The translations under genes and the position numbers were made by a program. The notes under the pieces were generated by a model. The model saw nothing but the letters and a program-made list of their open reading frames with translations, was not told the DNA's origin and made no database searches. A stretch of 64,000 bases of DNA from the NCBI GenBank assembly GCA_024138015.1, contig JAMXBB010000001.1, positions 90,848,463 to 90,912,462 on the forward strand, in the 5' to 3' direction. Source of the stretch: Lumnitzera littorea. Its lineage: Eukaryota > Streptophyta > Magnoliopsida > Myrtales > Combretaceae. Shown here one piece after another: positions 10,540 through 21,719 of the stretch; within the stretch, counting starts at the first letter, position 1, and every line of letters begins with the position of its first letter.

Positions 10540-13527
10540 CCGATAGATCCACTTGACGTTGATTGTCTTCTTTGATGCGGACATCTTCTCCTATTATGTC
10601 CATCCCCACCGCATAGTCCACAAGTATAAGTCAACAGTCTTTCCTAGATGTCTATCTCATTTTGGAATTGTTTCTCTTGTAGCCTGCTTGGATTCTTAAC
10701 CTTGTCTGAAGTTTGAACTGGATTCCATACAAGAATGTCAAGATAAGACCAATTGGCCTTATTGGCACAAGGCATGAAGAAATGCACATATACACTTAGT
10801 TGATTCTACAATGTGTACCAATACCCAATTATACAGCATAATCTATGCTCATTTTTCCCATAACAGTTATAGCATGGGAGCGCATAATTTTGTATGTTTG
10901 CCACTTATTGCAAGTATACCATCCAGTCCTAAGTGCGATCATATGATAATTCTCTCCTTTCTACCCATGTGATGTAGTTTGTGGTGCAATGATGACCTTG
11001 AATATCTACTCATTGTAGTAAAAAATCATGATACAATGACCACTAGCCACTTTCCACCACCTATCAAACTTTCTTTCTACAAATTTAGTTAATACTTTGC
11101 CAATGCCCATTTGCTCTGCTAACTTGATTCTTTGTTTGTTGAAATAGTCATTGCAGTTGTAGAAAGTTTTCTTAAGTAATGCCGCAATAGGTAAGTTCCT
11201 AGCATCTTGCAAAGCACTATTATAACTTTCAGCAATGTTGGTCGTCCCATGACCAAATCGAGCTTCATCGTCGTATGCCAGTATCTACATTTTAGGATGC
11301 AGACCTCTAAAGGAAACTTTAATATGGAGACTTATCGTCTTAGCCTCACCATAGTAAGTGCAAAACTTTCGAGGTTGCAACTAGTAAGCGGCCTTCTTTA
11401 TAAGCTCTTTGCAATCTTTATTCTTAGCTCGAATGTTGAAGTTACTAATGATGTGTCAAATAAACCATCACTAAGGATAACCACTTGGCCCACTACATTC
11501 TCACCCTTTACTGCATATTAGATCCTAACATAACGATCTAAAATCAAACATATATTAGTATAATCTCTTATAACGTACATGAGTACATACCTTAGGAACC
11601 AACTCTAGTTATCCTAACATTCATTGTCGACCAGGGCGAAACCTAGTGGGACTAGGATTACATGATTCTAACCATCAACTCCGGTCATAATCAACAGTTT
11701 AAGTTTGTACTTCCTATAAAGGAATGTTCCATCAATTGTAATGATAGGCCTATAATGTATAAACGTCTCAATGCACGATTCGAATGCCTAGAAGACTCTA
11801 TTGAAGAGCACATGCCTAGAGGTGTGCAAACAGGTTAAATGGGCTAATCCGGCCTAGCCCATTTTGGCCTACAAGTTAAACGGGTTAGGCTTATTTGACC
11901 CACTTTTAAACGGACCAAAAAACATTAGCCCTAACCTGCTTAAAAAGCAGGTTAAATAAGCCGACCCGAGCGCTAAAGATATAAATGTATTAAATAGGCT
12001 AACCCAAACTGGCCCGCTTTAGCCCGTAGGTTAAATGGGCTAGGCTAATTTAGCTCACTTTTAAACAAGTAAAAAAACCTTAGCCCAAACTTGTTTTAAA
12101 AGTGAGTTAAACAGGTTGATCCACGGGCCAAAATTCACTTGTACACCTTTACACATGCCTGGCAATATCACTATTGCACCATTTTTACTCTACCATACTA
12201 TTGGGATTAGCCTCTCAGATCGCATTTAGTAGATGTGGGAACATCGCATATGATTCCTTCTATTTACTGTAAACTTGTTCAATCGCTTTACACTTTGCAT
12301 CCCTAATTCCCTTTATGTGTACGGTACAATCGTATTGTTTGCAAATAGTTGCCTGCAAGTGTCTCATCTTGATGCTCAGTGACTTGAAAATCCTTTATCA
12401 GAAAGTAAAATAGGGTATTTGAATCCAATTTCGAGTAGTCTTAGCTTATAGCAGGATTGAGGCATGTGTATAGACCCACAAACTTGGTTATCATAAAACA
12501 TCCAACATGCTACTTCTTACAGGCTCTTAGTCTCCACCTGCATCCCTTTTCCTAATCAATTCATTTGATAGACCATAATGTAGGTTGGGACTCCTTTACA
12601 ATGAAGTTATGGTGGTTCATAACATGACGTAATCTCACAGCTGTCTGTAAATGTTTTTTATTTTCAAACCGCATACCCACCTTCAATTTATTGCTGAAGC
12701 TCCATTTACCATCATTTATAATATCTTCAAAAGACACTAGTCTATCCCCAACACTTGCTATGTAGAAAGGCACAGATTTCAACATCCTGATATGTGGCTA
12801 ACCTATGCCTTCAATCGTTTCATCTATGTAACCCTTGTACTTCTTCCACTTCTTGTAACCAGCTTTCACTTGAACTAATATTAGCACTACAATCTGTATC
12901 ATCGAAATCTTCATCAATGTCCTTATAAGCTAATTCATTCTTCATATCAGTATCTCTATTATACTCGTTGGTGATCAATACATCAAGTTCACTAGACATG
13001 TAACTGCTGCTTGGTACATGACTCGATGGGATCGATCAGGATTCGAACCCCATAGTTTCAACTTGTAGTCCAATGTCCTCGCTATGCCCTCCAACATTGT
13101 ATACAGCTGTAGGTGGAGCTATCTATGGTGGGTTCACTTAATAAATTTCAATATATAACTTTGCTAAACCACTAACTCAACTACATCGTACTAAGGAAGT
13201 CATCAGTTATTAGACATCATAATCATCGCCAATGGGGATGGCACAGAACATCTCCTTGGTCCCACCTATGAGGGGGTATCTGTGAATCAACTTGACCTAA
13301 TATGTCATCATGTCAACCCGAAGATAATTACATATCAATCTAACTAATTGGTTATACATGGCCCCAAATGGAACTCCAACTATTGTTCTTGAGTGCTTAT
13401 CATATCGCATCCCATCCTCTCCTTCCACAATATTTCCACCAACATAACAAACCAACTTCATATTATTCATTTTACACCTATTTGCCACATCAACTTCATA
13501 AACTTCAGCATCCAAATATAAAAACAC
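10540..13527 (-). pseudogene. Decayed MuDR-type (MULE) transposase
   Basis: The minus-strand fragments fall in the family order. An N-terminal region has KLVCYVGGNIVEGEDGMRY (13470-13400), as in plant MULE proteins. A MuDR N-terminal domain with KLKVGMRFENKKHLQTAVR lies at 12700-12620, followed by an ATICKQYDCTVHIK-like block near 12350. The catalytic core contains TIDGTFLYRKYKLKLLI (about 11745-11690), whose Asp is the expected first DDE residue. Then come NSALQDARNLPIAALLKKTF (about 11220-11160), a SWIM-like segment near 10900, and a CX2CX4HX4C knuckle CGLCGGDGHNRRRC (about 10620-10578). In-frame stops, frameshifts and the nested MITE (11817-12151) make it non-functional. Some gaps may be introns rather than damage. 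On the family model it would cut and paste elements by binding their terminal inverted repeats. Confidence 0.88.
11817..12151. mobile_element. hAT-type MITE (335 bp) inserted in the MULE transposase
   Basis: The left end TAGAGGTGTGCAAAC and the reverse complement of the right end, TAAAGGTGTACAAG, are inverted partners. The element is flanked by a perfect 8-bp direct repeat CACATGCC (11809-11816 and 12152-12159), the hAT target duplication length. The interior is made of mirrored GGTTAAATGGGCTAGGC-like motifs and is unusually GC-rich for this window. No ORF. Both flanks are MULE transposase sequence, so it inserted after the MULE. Confidence 0.9.
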
Positions 13528-14365
13528 TACCTTATACTAATAGACACACTTTACTCAAGTTCATGAACATATCACCTAATTTGATTTCACTATCATAATC
13601 CTTTAACGACACTACAATCAGTACTTACTCTAACTAAAACAAATAAAAAAGTTATATCGCCTCACAAGCCAGTTCATTCTTCACACCCCTCAATAATAAT
13701 TATTTATACACATATTACCTAATACACATGTGTATATATAATACAGTAACAAAGACAAATTTATGTAAAAAAAAAAACTACATACACATACATATAAACT
13801 GTATTAAATAATGAACACAACATTCTAGGTAAAAAAAAAAATTAAAAACATACATAAAAAAAATTTCACATATATATATAATTGACTAACGAACACAAAT
13901 TTATTTTTAAAAAAATAGCTAAACTTATAGATAATGGAGTATAGAAAAATATTCAATTCACATATATATTATAAAAAAGATGAACATTTTGACCTGTCTA
14001 AAAAATGGTAGTAAATAATAATATACCATCATACATCAAGCAAAAATACTGTTTCTTCGAACAACATGTGCTTAAAACAGATCAAAACAAGAAAAAATGA
14101 TACCTTTTTCTATACAGATATCTAGAGAGAGAAAGTGATGATATTGCACGGATTGTCTCCTCATTTCGAAAAAACTTCTCATAATAGAGATCTACACTAT
14201 AGTATTATTCCAATTGTATGATTGATTCGCAAAAAAAAAAAAAATGGATCTAAATAACGGATTTGGTTGAGAAAGTCTCGAAATGGCTTAAGAGAGAGAG
14301 AGCGGTGAAAGAAAGAAGTTGCATGCAAAATTAAGGTAGAGGGATAGGGTTGGGGATGACTTTAT

Positions 14366-14448
14366 CCCCATGGAAATTGCCATATTCTTGGGACAAGAAT
14401 GGCAATTTTGTATTTTATTTTATTTTTTACATTTTTTTTCCTTTTCCC
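14366..14448 (+). repeat. MULE terminal inverted repeat, right
   Basis: Inverted partner of 7472-7555. It ends TTTTTTCCTTTTCCC directly before the target duplication. Confidence 0.8.
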
Positions 14449-14699
14449 TAAAAGTTTCATAAGTTAGAAGGGACATTCTTATAATTTTAGCATTGCAAAG
14501 GTTTTCAGGTGGTTTAAGGAGGTCATAAGGTAGGTGACCATTTCAAATTTTGAGGACTTATACCTGTTGGTAGATATAGAGAAAGAGTTAAACCTTTCCG
14601 TTACACAAAAAAATCTGCACCAGTAATATGTTGATCTTATGACCTCTGTTTCTATAGATTGCTCGCTAAGCATGATGGTTAGTGGGTTTTTAAGCCAAT

Positions 14700-14915
14700 A
14701 ATAATTAAGATTGATGTTGATGCTTCTTTTGATATATGCATTGAAAAAGTATCATTGCTAAAAGTTTAGTAGGAGACTTACTAGATGGACTCGTAACTTT
14801 AGATTATGAAGCCAATGCAAAGATGGCAGAAGCTCTAACTGTACTTCTTGCAATCAAGTGGGCATCTTCAATAGAATGGAGCAAAGTTACAAGTTGAGAT
14901 GAGTAGTCCATTAAG
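14700..14915 (+). pseudogene. RNase H-like fragment, probably of a LINE-type element
   Basis: With a few frame corrections, the plus strand reads as the plant RVT_3-type RNase H-like domain: IIIKIDVDASF at about 14709-14741, then a GDLLDGLVTLDYEANAKMAEALTVLLAIKWASS-like stretch (about 14775-14870) and WSKV. The N/D-V-D-A-x-F opening and the AEAL helix are characteristic of the domain that follows reverse transcriptase in plant LINEs and occurs alone in many genomes. There are stops and no start. It is a short remnant with no identified ends. Confidence 0.5.
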
Positions 14916-15704
14916 GAATGAGTACGTTGGATCCCGAACCCTAGTTCCTATTATTCTTTAAGTCAAAAGTTCGTTAAATTTATATTTTTGTTTCGACTTG
15001 TGTTTAAGTTAAAAGTTTGTTAAATAGAGTAGTAGATTAGTTAGCATGTCATTTAAAAAGGGATATGTGTAGATGATTAGGTTGAATGTCCACTCTCTCC
15101 TCCTTTACACATATTAATGTCTGATCCACTATCTTCTTAGTTGTGGTGTATGATGTGTTGTTTGTCCAATTATATTAGCTCAATTAAATTAAATATGATT
15201 CTAATTTTATCGGATTTCTTCAAATGACATCTAGTTTTGATGTTAATGGGAATGATTGAGAAGGAATATCGACAGAATTATATAGGGAGGCTCAGATGAT
15301 AGGTCTATATCCAGCGCAAGGAAGTTAACTATTAGGCCTGGCATGTTGCGGTAAAATAATATCAAAGGAGTTGTTTCTTTCTTTATGGGTTGTAGTAGAT
15401 ATACATAGATGGATTTGAGAAAGAGTTTCACTAGATCTCACCACACGAAGTTAGATCGTTCCGGTTTACCATCTCTTGTCGGGCTTATACCCTAAAGCAG
15501 AAAGAAAAATTTAGTTGAATTTGATTGGGATGAAAGAAAATACATCATTTGGAGCAATATAAATAGAAAATCGACCAAATCTAGAACCAAACTAAACGAG
15601 CCTTGAGATCCATTTAGATAGTTCCCAAAATAAAAATATTTTTTTTTGCTATAATTAATACTTTTATGCTAATATTATTTAAAAGAATTCAGTTGATGCT
15701 TAGT
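14916..15704. other. Intergenic; no gene recognised
   Basis: No ORF with family features on either strand. Short segments are less AT-rich than the surroundings and may be decayed transposon sequence. Confidence 0.4.
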
Positions 15705-15713
15705 CAACTTTTT

Positions 15714-16001
15714 GGAGAAAATGCAAATAACCTCTTTAGATTTTGATTTAGGTACAGATTAATCTCTTAAAATTTGATAAATTGACAAATAACCTCCATA
15801 AATTGATAATACTTCTCTTAAACTTTGATTTTGGTGTATAAATATTCCTTAAATTTATTAAAATGTGCTTTAAAACCCCATAAACTTTTACTATAGTGTG
15901 ATTTTTTTTTAGTTAAAAAAGAAAATATTCTTTATTTTGTCAAAAAGTTTTGAAGGCTAATTCATACCTAAATCAAAATTTGAGTTATGTGCAATTTCTC
16001 T
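15714..16001. mobile_element. Foldback MITE (288 bp), MULE-type
   Basis: The element folds back on itself. Its start GGAGAAAATGC and continuation TTTTGATTTAGGTA match the reverse complement of its end (AGAGAAATTGC, TTTTGATTTAGGTA) over about 60 bp. It is flanked by 9-bp repeats differing at one base, CAACTTTTT (15705-15713) and TAACTTTTT (16002-16010), as expected for MULE-mobilised MITEs. It resembles the MITE at 51135-51500 in wording (AAACTTTGATTTTGGTAT motifs), so they may be one family. Confidence 0.75.
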
Positions 16002-16878
16002 TAACTTTTTTACCAGTAACACTATTAGTGGCTTAACGTAGAGATTTAATTCAAATGTTATTTTTATCAATAACACTAATTAGCAAGGCATGTATCCAAT
16101 TTCTTTTCCTTCATTTCATTTTGTATAGATAGTGGCCTATACAATGCATTCAATCTTTTGTTATCAACTTGTATGTTAGGGCACTTTATCAACTCAAATC
16201 GAATTGATCGAACTAATTTTTAAATATTTTAGTTTAATTTAGTTTGATAGGTGGTTTTGTTTAAAGGATTGAATCAAATTGAATTGCTCCAATGTAAACT
16301 AAACCACGTTTTATTAAAAATAAAAAATAAATGAAATTTTTAGTTTTAAACCCTATTTATATTTTCTTTTCTTATTTTAATTTCTCATTTACTTTCAGCC
16401 TCTATATTCTACTTATTTTCCTTCACTCTATCTCTTACGCCTTAAGTAGACTCGTGTGTTTTCACTATCATTTCAGATAAACTATCATCATGATATAATG
16501 TCATTAGGTTTAATCCTTATGTAATATTCATTGATGTGAACATTAATGTTTAGGTGAAAATTCTAATGACTATTAATGATGTGAACTAAAAAAACGCATT
16601 TGCGAAATGTAATTTGAACCGAATTGAACCAAATCAAATCATATTTGAAGATGCTCAATCTAGAATCCTGAAACAATAAAAGTGGCTTGATTCATTATGG
16701 GTTTAAATCCAAATTCGAATATTGACACACATAATAAAGGTGAATTTTGCTGTAGATTTCAATACCGGATGTGATGGTTTGAGAATATTATTTATGACAT
16801 AAATTTTGAACCCAACTGAAACTTTCCATAACTCAAAGCTGTTAAAACGGGATCAAAATGGGCCGTCTCTTGTTACCA

Positions 16879-16978
16879 GTCTCAAGCTTCTCTCATCCTG
16901 TAACATTGTGACACGTGGCTCTCCTTTTATTTATTTTAGTCGATTTTCTGTTTCCACTTTTATTCTCCGTGATCTTTT
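16879..16978 (-). repeat. Left arm of the inverted duplication upstream of the C2 gene
   Basis: Shares AAAATAAATAAAAGGAGAG, GTGTCACAAT and GAGAATNAAAGTGGAAA blocks with the right arm when reverse-complemented. It keeps an intact G-box core (ACACGTGGC, about 16911-16919), which is altered to CAAGTGTCA in the right arm. Confidence 0.7.
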
Positions 16979-18092
16979 CCATTAAGCTAATCTTTTTTCT
17001 TTTTTTTTTTTCCCCTCCCCGATCCATGGCTGTAATTTTCACTATCAAAGCCTACTTCATCTCTTTCTCTTGACGCTGCAACTTTTGCAGGTTTTGATAA
17101 CACTCACAACACATAACAAAATCAAATGTTATGTCGCTGCAACCATCTTCATTCGCATGGGTAATGCATTTTGCATGATGATAAGCCAAATAGAAAAAAT
17201 TTTAGAAAGCTCAGTTATTTTATATTGGAAATTAAAATTGGGTTAAGCTTATTTGAAAAGAAAACCTTAAATGAGTAATAGGTGAACAAATATATTAATT
17301 TCGTACGTATTGAACTTATATATAATATATATTTATATAATTTTTAGGTCCATGTAAACTAATTATAAAGGTTTTTCTTTATTATGCAAGTTTAATAATG
17401 AGAAATAGTAGCCAAAATTCTTGATTTTAAGACGAGGATGATGTCTCCAAATCAAACTTACAAGCTTATTATTATTATTTTTTTTTCCAACAACTTACGA
17501 GTCAGATTGAAAATCTTATTTGTACTTTTTCTTCAAAAAATTTAATATAATATAATATTAAACTTGCTTGCTATTTTTAAGTTTTTTAATGGAGAAAGGT
17601 TTCGATGGTACTTGCATGCCTATCATGTAATCTTTTTTCCTTTTAATGGGTCTATGTCATATAAAAATGAAGTTACTTCTTACTTTAGTTTCATAATGAT
17701 GATGTAAATTATTAACATATGCTTAATTATCTATTTTAAGTAAAATAAATGAATACTTAATGTGATCTTGTATGTAAAAAAATATTGTTTTGTATCTTTT
17801 TATATATCTTAAATATATGATAAAGTTTTCTTCTTTTTTTTTTTAAATAAGGTTATATAACAAACAAAGTTCATTTCCCAATAAGGTTATATAAAAAACA
17901 AACCAGTCTTCATCTTTATGATGACCCAAATCAAGATGAAAGTGATTATAGACTTATGTCGCTTAGTTTTTCATGTCATACAATGATATAACTAAAAAAA
18001 AAAATTTTTCCTTTTTCCTAAGCATCATAATGGGTTATTTGTTGTGAATATTACGGCTACGGAGCCGTGAATTGGAAAGGAAGGGGCCGGTG

Positions 18093-18193
18093 AGAAGATA
18101 ACAGAGAATTAAAGTGGAAATAAAGAGTTGACGAAAATAAATAAAAGGAGAGTCAAGTGTCACAATTTTATAGGATGGGACAGTCTTGGAGAC
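18093..18193 (+). repeat. Right arm of the inverted duplication, promoter-proximal to the C2 gene
   Basis: Inverted partner of 16879-16978. Its position about 370 bp upstream of the start codon makes it part of the likely promoter of the C2 gene. The two arms could be remnants of two divergent gene promoters, or the ends of a lost transposon. Confidence 0.7.
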
Positions 18194-18462
18194 AACAAAT
18201 TTTGAAACAAACGGTATTTTATGGTTTCAGTAAATTCTAAGAATAATATATGGAACCGTACCACGCTACTTATTAATTGCATTATTTAATACCTTTGAGT
18301 TATTTTCAATTTATACACCACTTATCAATCTAAAAGTTATAAGTTAATGCATTAATTGTCTTTTTTTTTTTCCCTGCGAGTAGCAAAAAGTATGTCTACT
18401 TTTCTAAAGTTCAGTTTTCGTCATGGAAATTAACTGCAACAAAGAAATTAAGAATGTTGGAG

Positions 18463-18469
18463 TATATAT
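18463..18469 (+). promoter_or_regulatory. Candidate TATA box of the C2 gene
   Basis: TATATAT-type motif (GAGTATATATTG) about 95 bp upstream of the ATG at 18563. This spacing fits a short 5' untranslated region. AT-rich surroundings make single-motif calls weak. Confidence 0.4.
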
Positions 18470-18562
18470 TGAAACATAATGAAGCTGAAGTCGGAACACA
18501 TCATAAGAAAACATTTATTAATATAGAAAACAATTTACCCTTTTAAACCATTTTTTCATGAA

Positions 18563-21500
18563 ATGAAAGGAGGAATTCTGGAAGTGCTTCTTGTCAACGC
18601 CCAGGGCATCCAACAAACACATTTCATCGGTATCAATTCATTAGGAATATATGACTTTCCCTCCTTTTTTGTTTGGCCACTTTTCGTTGATTTTAAATAT
18701 GCTTTTATATGTCAATATATTTTCATTTGCATAACTTTTTTATTTTTTGGCTACTTTTTGTATAAAATTCGGATCTGTTTACGTATTTATGATTTTGAAA
18801 GGTAAGAATTTTTGGATATATTTATTGCCGCAAGATCTCAATTCTTGTATTTTAGGTTTTATGGAATTGCTCTTCTTCTCCATTCTACTAAAATATAATT
18901 TCCGTCATTTATTCTTTGTTACCATCAACCATCTTCAATAAGGACTAATTAGTAATCACCCGAGCTTTTTTTTTTTCATAAACTATTTCATAATTTTATT
19001 GGTTAATCGGGTGATACTTTTATTTATTTATTATTTTTTTTAACGCACACAAAACGTTGGTGCATATTTACTAGTGTATATATAAATGTATCAGCAATGA
19101 AGTATGCTTGATATGACGAGCACATATGTCATGGCTTTGTAGGGAAACCATCGTATCGTATTATTGTAGAGTGTGGAGAGAAGACATATAGAAGCAAAGC
19201 ATCACCAGGTTTATTTCCTTATCTTTTCTTTTTCTTCTTCTTTTTTTCTTTTTTTTTTTTCTTTTTAATGTTCCTCTTCTAGTAACCTCGGTACGTGTCC
19301 TGATTCAATCCGAACCGGCCCATCCAAGGCCGGTTGCAAACTAGGTCTTTGGACTAGCTGATTCTTCCAACATCGGTTCATGTATTCATAGATGGTTAGA
19401 AAACCATTGATCTGAATCGAGTTCGAACTCGTGAATCGACAAATGAGTCCTTGTAATCGCATCTGAGTCAGCATCTCTGTCTAGATCGTTATGTGCAGAC
19501 ATATATATTAAAGGCAAATGTGTTGTAATATTTGATCGTGGTATGGCAGGTGATGATGGCAAAACTTGGTGGAATGAGAAATTCGCAATCGAATTCCCTT
19601 CCTTTAAATGGAAAAGATCGACTCACCTCAAAATCAAAATTAAAGAGTCAGGATCCTTAAGAGAGGGAGCATTTGTTGGGACAACAATGTAAGTACTTAA
19701 AATTCAATATCATTTTTTTTTTAATCTATAAGCAAAATTTGAAAGTAACTTCGTAGTGCACACATCTAAATTTGTTTTAAATAATTCTCGTAATCTAGCA
19801 ATTATAATAATTAATTACTAGGGTAATTATAAATACACCTCTACAACTTTTTTGGTTAAATTCATATAAACATTTTATCAATTTAAAGCTGCGTTCACCT
19901 CCCCATAATATTTGTAATATGCAAATGAATTGATGAAACCCGAAAATCTCCTCTATAATGGTCTTTTTTTTTTTGTTTTTTGGAGGTATGTGTATATTTT
20001 TTTAAGTTGAGGAGAAATGAATATATACTTTATGAGTTTAGGATTCTATAATTTTTTTGGTTGGCATCTTTTAGTCATAGATATTGGTGAAAATTATTTC
20101 TATAGTTTTTTATTTACTTTCACTCCGGTTAGATTTTTCTTTTTTTTTTTCTAAATACAATTATAAGAAAGAGAAATTAAACCTAGTTTATTCCATTAAG
20201 AAATCAGTGTTTATATCACTTGATTATAAAGATTCTAATTACTCTTCATAAAATTTATAATGGGCTATTGGCTATCATGATTACATCCCACCACCAAATA
20301 CCATTATAAAGCAATCGTTTTCTTGACATTTACATAATAATATCTACATTTGTTAAAATAGATTGAGAACAGTTTAAATAATGTTAGCAAAATTTTTTCG
20401 AGAAAACTGAGTCAAACTAAAATCTTGAATTTTCTATATGAGTTGGATTCCTTTTTTTTTTGGGTTCAATTATAAATGTACTCTCATATTTGCTTCATAA
20501 ATCTAATAAATACACGTCAAATAAATATAAAATAGAGTATATATAACTTATCCATATTTTCCAAGAGCACAAGGAACAAAGAAAAAATCATGTTGTGAAA
20601 ATCAATGACTCTTTTATAAATACTAGGAGCTCTATATAACTTACAGAATAAATACACAATAATTTCTTACATTTTCAATTTTTTACAATTTAGTGTCTAA
20701 ATTTTTGTTTTTCAATTTGGTTGTAATATAGAAAATTTAGACATTAAATTGCCAGCCGTAATGAAAATATAGACACAAGTGGCAACCAAAACGAAAACAC
20801 AGTCACTAAAGTATAAAAAAGAAAAGTTCAAACTTTTTTTTTTGGTTAAAAAAATTCTTAGATATTAAATTGTAAAAAGATAAAATGTACAGCTACCCCC
20901 AACTTAACAATCTTAGCAAAATAAAGATAAAAATTAATCTGCTTTAGTGTGTATATGTGAGTAAATCTAGTTTTTACGACAGAAGAATATATATTTACTT
21001 GAAACTATCAATTGTAGATTTGAATTATTTCAATTTTCACCAATTTTAAAATTAATGATTAGAATTACCTAGATGTTTAACTACCTTATAACATCATTGT
21101 GAGATCATTACTTTCTTTGTAATTTCTACCATAGATTATAAATAATAACATCTAAAGAGAGGAGACCAATAAAAATGAGAGGAATGGAAATAGAGAGGAT
21201 ACAACTTTATTCTGCTTGCATCTTTTGTTACAATTTTTTTTTTTTTTTTAAATTTTAACATCTCCTTAACAAGTCATATTAACTAGCTACATTAATGTGC
21301 AAGTTAGAATATACCTTGGTGGAATTATTACGGAGGGACTTCAATATGGAGAGGTAGAAGTAAAGGCAACTCCATACAAGGTGGTACTTGAAGATGACAC
21401 ATATAAAGGACAAATCGTCGTCGGGTTGAAATTCATTGCCAAAGTAAGTAAAATTTCATTTCTTATGTTTAAAAACTTAATATAGCATTGGTTTCTTAAT

Positions 21501-21680
21501 TACTTCATACAATACAAAATTTTTTAATCACAGAATGAGTTGGGTATGCCAACAAGGAGTCGTGTTATACAACCAAGTGAACCAATTGGACCTTCTATCA
21601 TAGAGTCTATATTGAATTTATGGAAGATTTCTTGGTGGAAATTTCTTTTTACAAGATCATTCAGAAAGTGGAATAAATAA
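18563..21680 (+). CDS. C2-domain protein, elicitor-responsive / 16-kDa phloem protein type, five exons, 184 aa
   Basis: Exons 18563-18629, 19143-19208, 19550-19688, 21308-21443 and 21534-21680 join in frame with GT-AG introns and end in TAA. Exon 1 reads GILEVLLVNAQGIQ, the first C2 strand. Exon 2 has YRIIVECGEKTYRSK and exon 3 has WNEKFAIEFPS and HLKIKIKES. Exon 4 has IYLGGIITEG and the conserved YKVVLEDDTYKGQIVVGLKF. These are the successive blocks of small plant C2 proteins, which bind phospholipid, often with calcium, in defence signalling or phloem transport. The loop positions that normally hold Asp are changed: HFIGKPSYR where DPY is usual, and KESGSLREGAFVG where KDxxxxDDFVG is usual. 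Calcium-independent behaviour is therefore likely (inference). A 48-residue tail ends in a Trp- and Lys/Arg-rich stretch, ILNLWKISWWKFLFTRSFRK, which could touch membranes. No disabling change is visible, so it could be functional. Confidence 0.85.
19265..19490. repeat. GC-richer insertion in intron 2 with a 14-bp perfect palindrome
   Basis: Within intron 2 a block of clearly higher GC content contains inverted motifs GAACCGGCCC...GGCCGGTT (about 19311-19335) and the perfect palindrome CGAGTTCGAACTCG (19418-19431). It looks like a foreign insertion in an otherwise AT-rich intron. I could not find its ends, a target duplication or a family. Confidence 0.4.
20670..20887. mobile_element. Foldback MITE-like element in intron 3 of the C2 gene
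   Basis: The start CATTTTCAATTTTTTACAATT and the reverse complement of the end, CATTTTATCTTTTTACAATT, are inverted partners that continue into TTAGTGTCTAA / TTAATATCTAA. A TA dinucleotide flanks both sides (20668-20669 and 20888-20889), as in Tc1/mariner-type MITEs, although a 2-bp duplication is weak evidence in AT-rich DNA. Confidence 0.55.
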
Positions 21681-21713
21681 TTAAAGTAATATGAGAATAA
21701 AAGGTTTTTTCTA

Positions 21714-21719
21714 AATAAA
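21714..21719 (+). terminator. Candidate polyadenylation signal of the C2 gene
   Basis: AATAAA 34 bp after the TAA stop codon, followed by a T-rich run. Plant signals are loose, so other AT-rich motifs nearby could serve. Confidence 0.45.

Larger units (their letters stand above)
7472..14448 (-). mobile_element. Mutator-like element (MULE), about 7.0 kb, with transposase and plant-mobile-domain ORFs
   Basis: The ends are inverted: the left end (7472 on) and the reverse complement of the right end (14448 back) both start GGGAAAAGGAAAAAAA and stay alike for about 80 bp, including CCCAAGAATA-GG. The element is bounded by a perfect 9-bp direct repeat TAAAAGTTT (7463-7471 and 14449-14457), the target duplication length typical of MULEs. 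Inside, on the minus strand, are a MuDR-type transposase and then a plant mobile domain (PMD) region, both full of stops and frameshifts. An hAT MITE is nested in the transposase. Ends and coding content agree, so the family call is firm. Confidence 0.9.
16011..18460. other. Upstream intergenic region of the C2 gene, with an inverted duplication
   Basis: No gene recognised. The region carries an inverted repeat: 16879-16978 matches the reverse complement of 18093-18193, clearly but imperfectly, with weaker similarity on both sides. The right arm is about 370 bp upstream of the C2 start codon. A possible short exon-like ATGTCGCTGCAACC...CATGG followed by GTAATG (17131-17162) has no supporting partner exon. 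Confidence 0.5.

Noticed and set aside
11207..11521. 104-residue plus-strand frame
   Set aside because: It is antisense to the MULE transposase, whose minus-strand translation shows clear family motifs.
13035..13060. Reverse-strand B-box-like GGTTCGAATCC
   Set aside because: No A box or stems at the right distance; it lies within decayed MULE sequence.
17131..17163. Possible first exon ATGTCGCTGCAACC... followed by GTAATG
   Set aside because: No partner exon or known protein continues it; the motif is too short.
19040..19080. Helitron-like 3' end ending in CTAGT (also near 39635)
   Set aside because: Only a short CTAGT after a weak hairpin, with no matching 5' TC end or Rep/helicase sequence.
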